NCBI GenBank assembly: GCA_937889015.1 | Contig: CALARR010000325.1 | Coordinates: 1 to 5,724 of the forward strand | Source of the DNA: an uncultured Planctomycetales bacterium | GTDB lineage: Bacteria > Planctomycetota > Planctomycetia > Pirellulales > Thermoguttaceae | DNA length: 5,724 nt | Direction of reading: 5' to 3' | Shown: piece after piece, positions 5,648 to 5,724 of the stretch | How positions within the stretch are numbered: position 1 is the stretch's first letter | How the letters are laid out: every line of letters begins with the position of its first letter | Program-made: the position numbers and the translations under genes | The notes under the pieces: model-generated | Told to the model about the DNA's origin: nothing | Database searches by the model: none | The model's input: the letters and a program-made list of their open reading frames with translations, nothing else

Positions 5648-5724
5648 ATACCGGAGGAGACACCGCCAGGCCTTCTTTCCGCACGTCTGGTTTTGATTTT
5701 CGTCGAATTCCTGCACCGTGGCAA

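Noticed and set aside
5511..5684. N-terminal extension of the M23 protein to an ATG at 5684
   Set aside because: It would bury the signal peptide 58 residues inside the protein, and the ribosome-binding site at 5518-5524 fits the start at 5510.

Overview
The window is GC-rich bacterial DNA with strong G/C bias at third codon positions. It holds four protein-coding genes, three on the minus strand and one on the plus strand. There are no RNA genes, no CRISPR array and no recognisable transposase. The best guess at origin is a Planctomycetota-like or related environmental bacterium. This rests on two things: the divergent Tat-exported M19-type 'membrane dipeptidase', and the GAF-like plus LuxR-HTH regulator, a design I associate with planctomycetes and deltaproteobacteria. 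That assignment is inference, about 50% sure.

Layout from left to right. (1) 1-723, minus, cut by the window edge: the N-terminal 241 residues of a Tat-signal protein of the renal/membrane dipeptidase (peptidase M19) superfamily. The visible part lacks the usual N-terminal metal-binding motif and the usual bridging-glutamate motif. (2) 724-1042: a 319-bp gap with three successive strong dyads (812-865, 909-942, 970-1044). The last of these overlaps the stop codon of the next gene. A weak promoter candidate for the dipeptidase follows. (3) 1043-2947, minus: a 634-residue transmembrane methyl-accepting chemotaxis protein with a four-helix-type sensor, HAMP, a long charged coiled coil, a second HAMP-like segment and an intact signalling hairpin. 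(4) 2948-3342: a divergent control region of about 395 bp with several short palindromes and a candidate promoter for the chemoreceptor. (5) 3343-4425, plus: a one-component transcription regulator with a GAF-like sensor, coiled coil and C-terminal LuxR/GerE helix-turn-helix. (6) 4426-4547: a convergent gap with no clear terminator. (7) 4548-5510, minus: a secreted M23 (LytM-like) peptidase of 320 residues. (8) 5511-5724: its leader and upstream DNA, dominated by a 103-bp imperfect dyad (5545-5647).

The genes do not form an obvious operon. Each has its own ribosome-binding context and is separated from its neighbours by more than 100 bp. The one linkage the layout suggests is the divergent pair of chemoreceptor and GAF/LuxR regulator sharing 395 bp of palindrome-bearing DNA, so the regulator may control itself and the receptor. 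The two exported hydrolase-type proteins (M19-like and M23) act outside the cytoplasm. No convincing new multi-gene system is visible. The most notable items are the M19 protein with missing metal ligands and the two long block-structured dyads at 970-1044 and 5545-5647, which look like miniature inverted-repeat elements or structured RNA.
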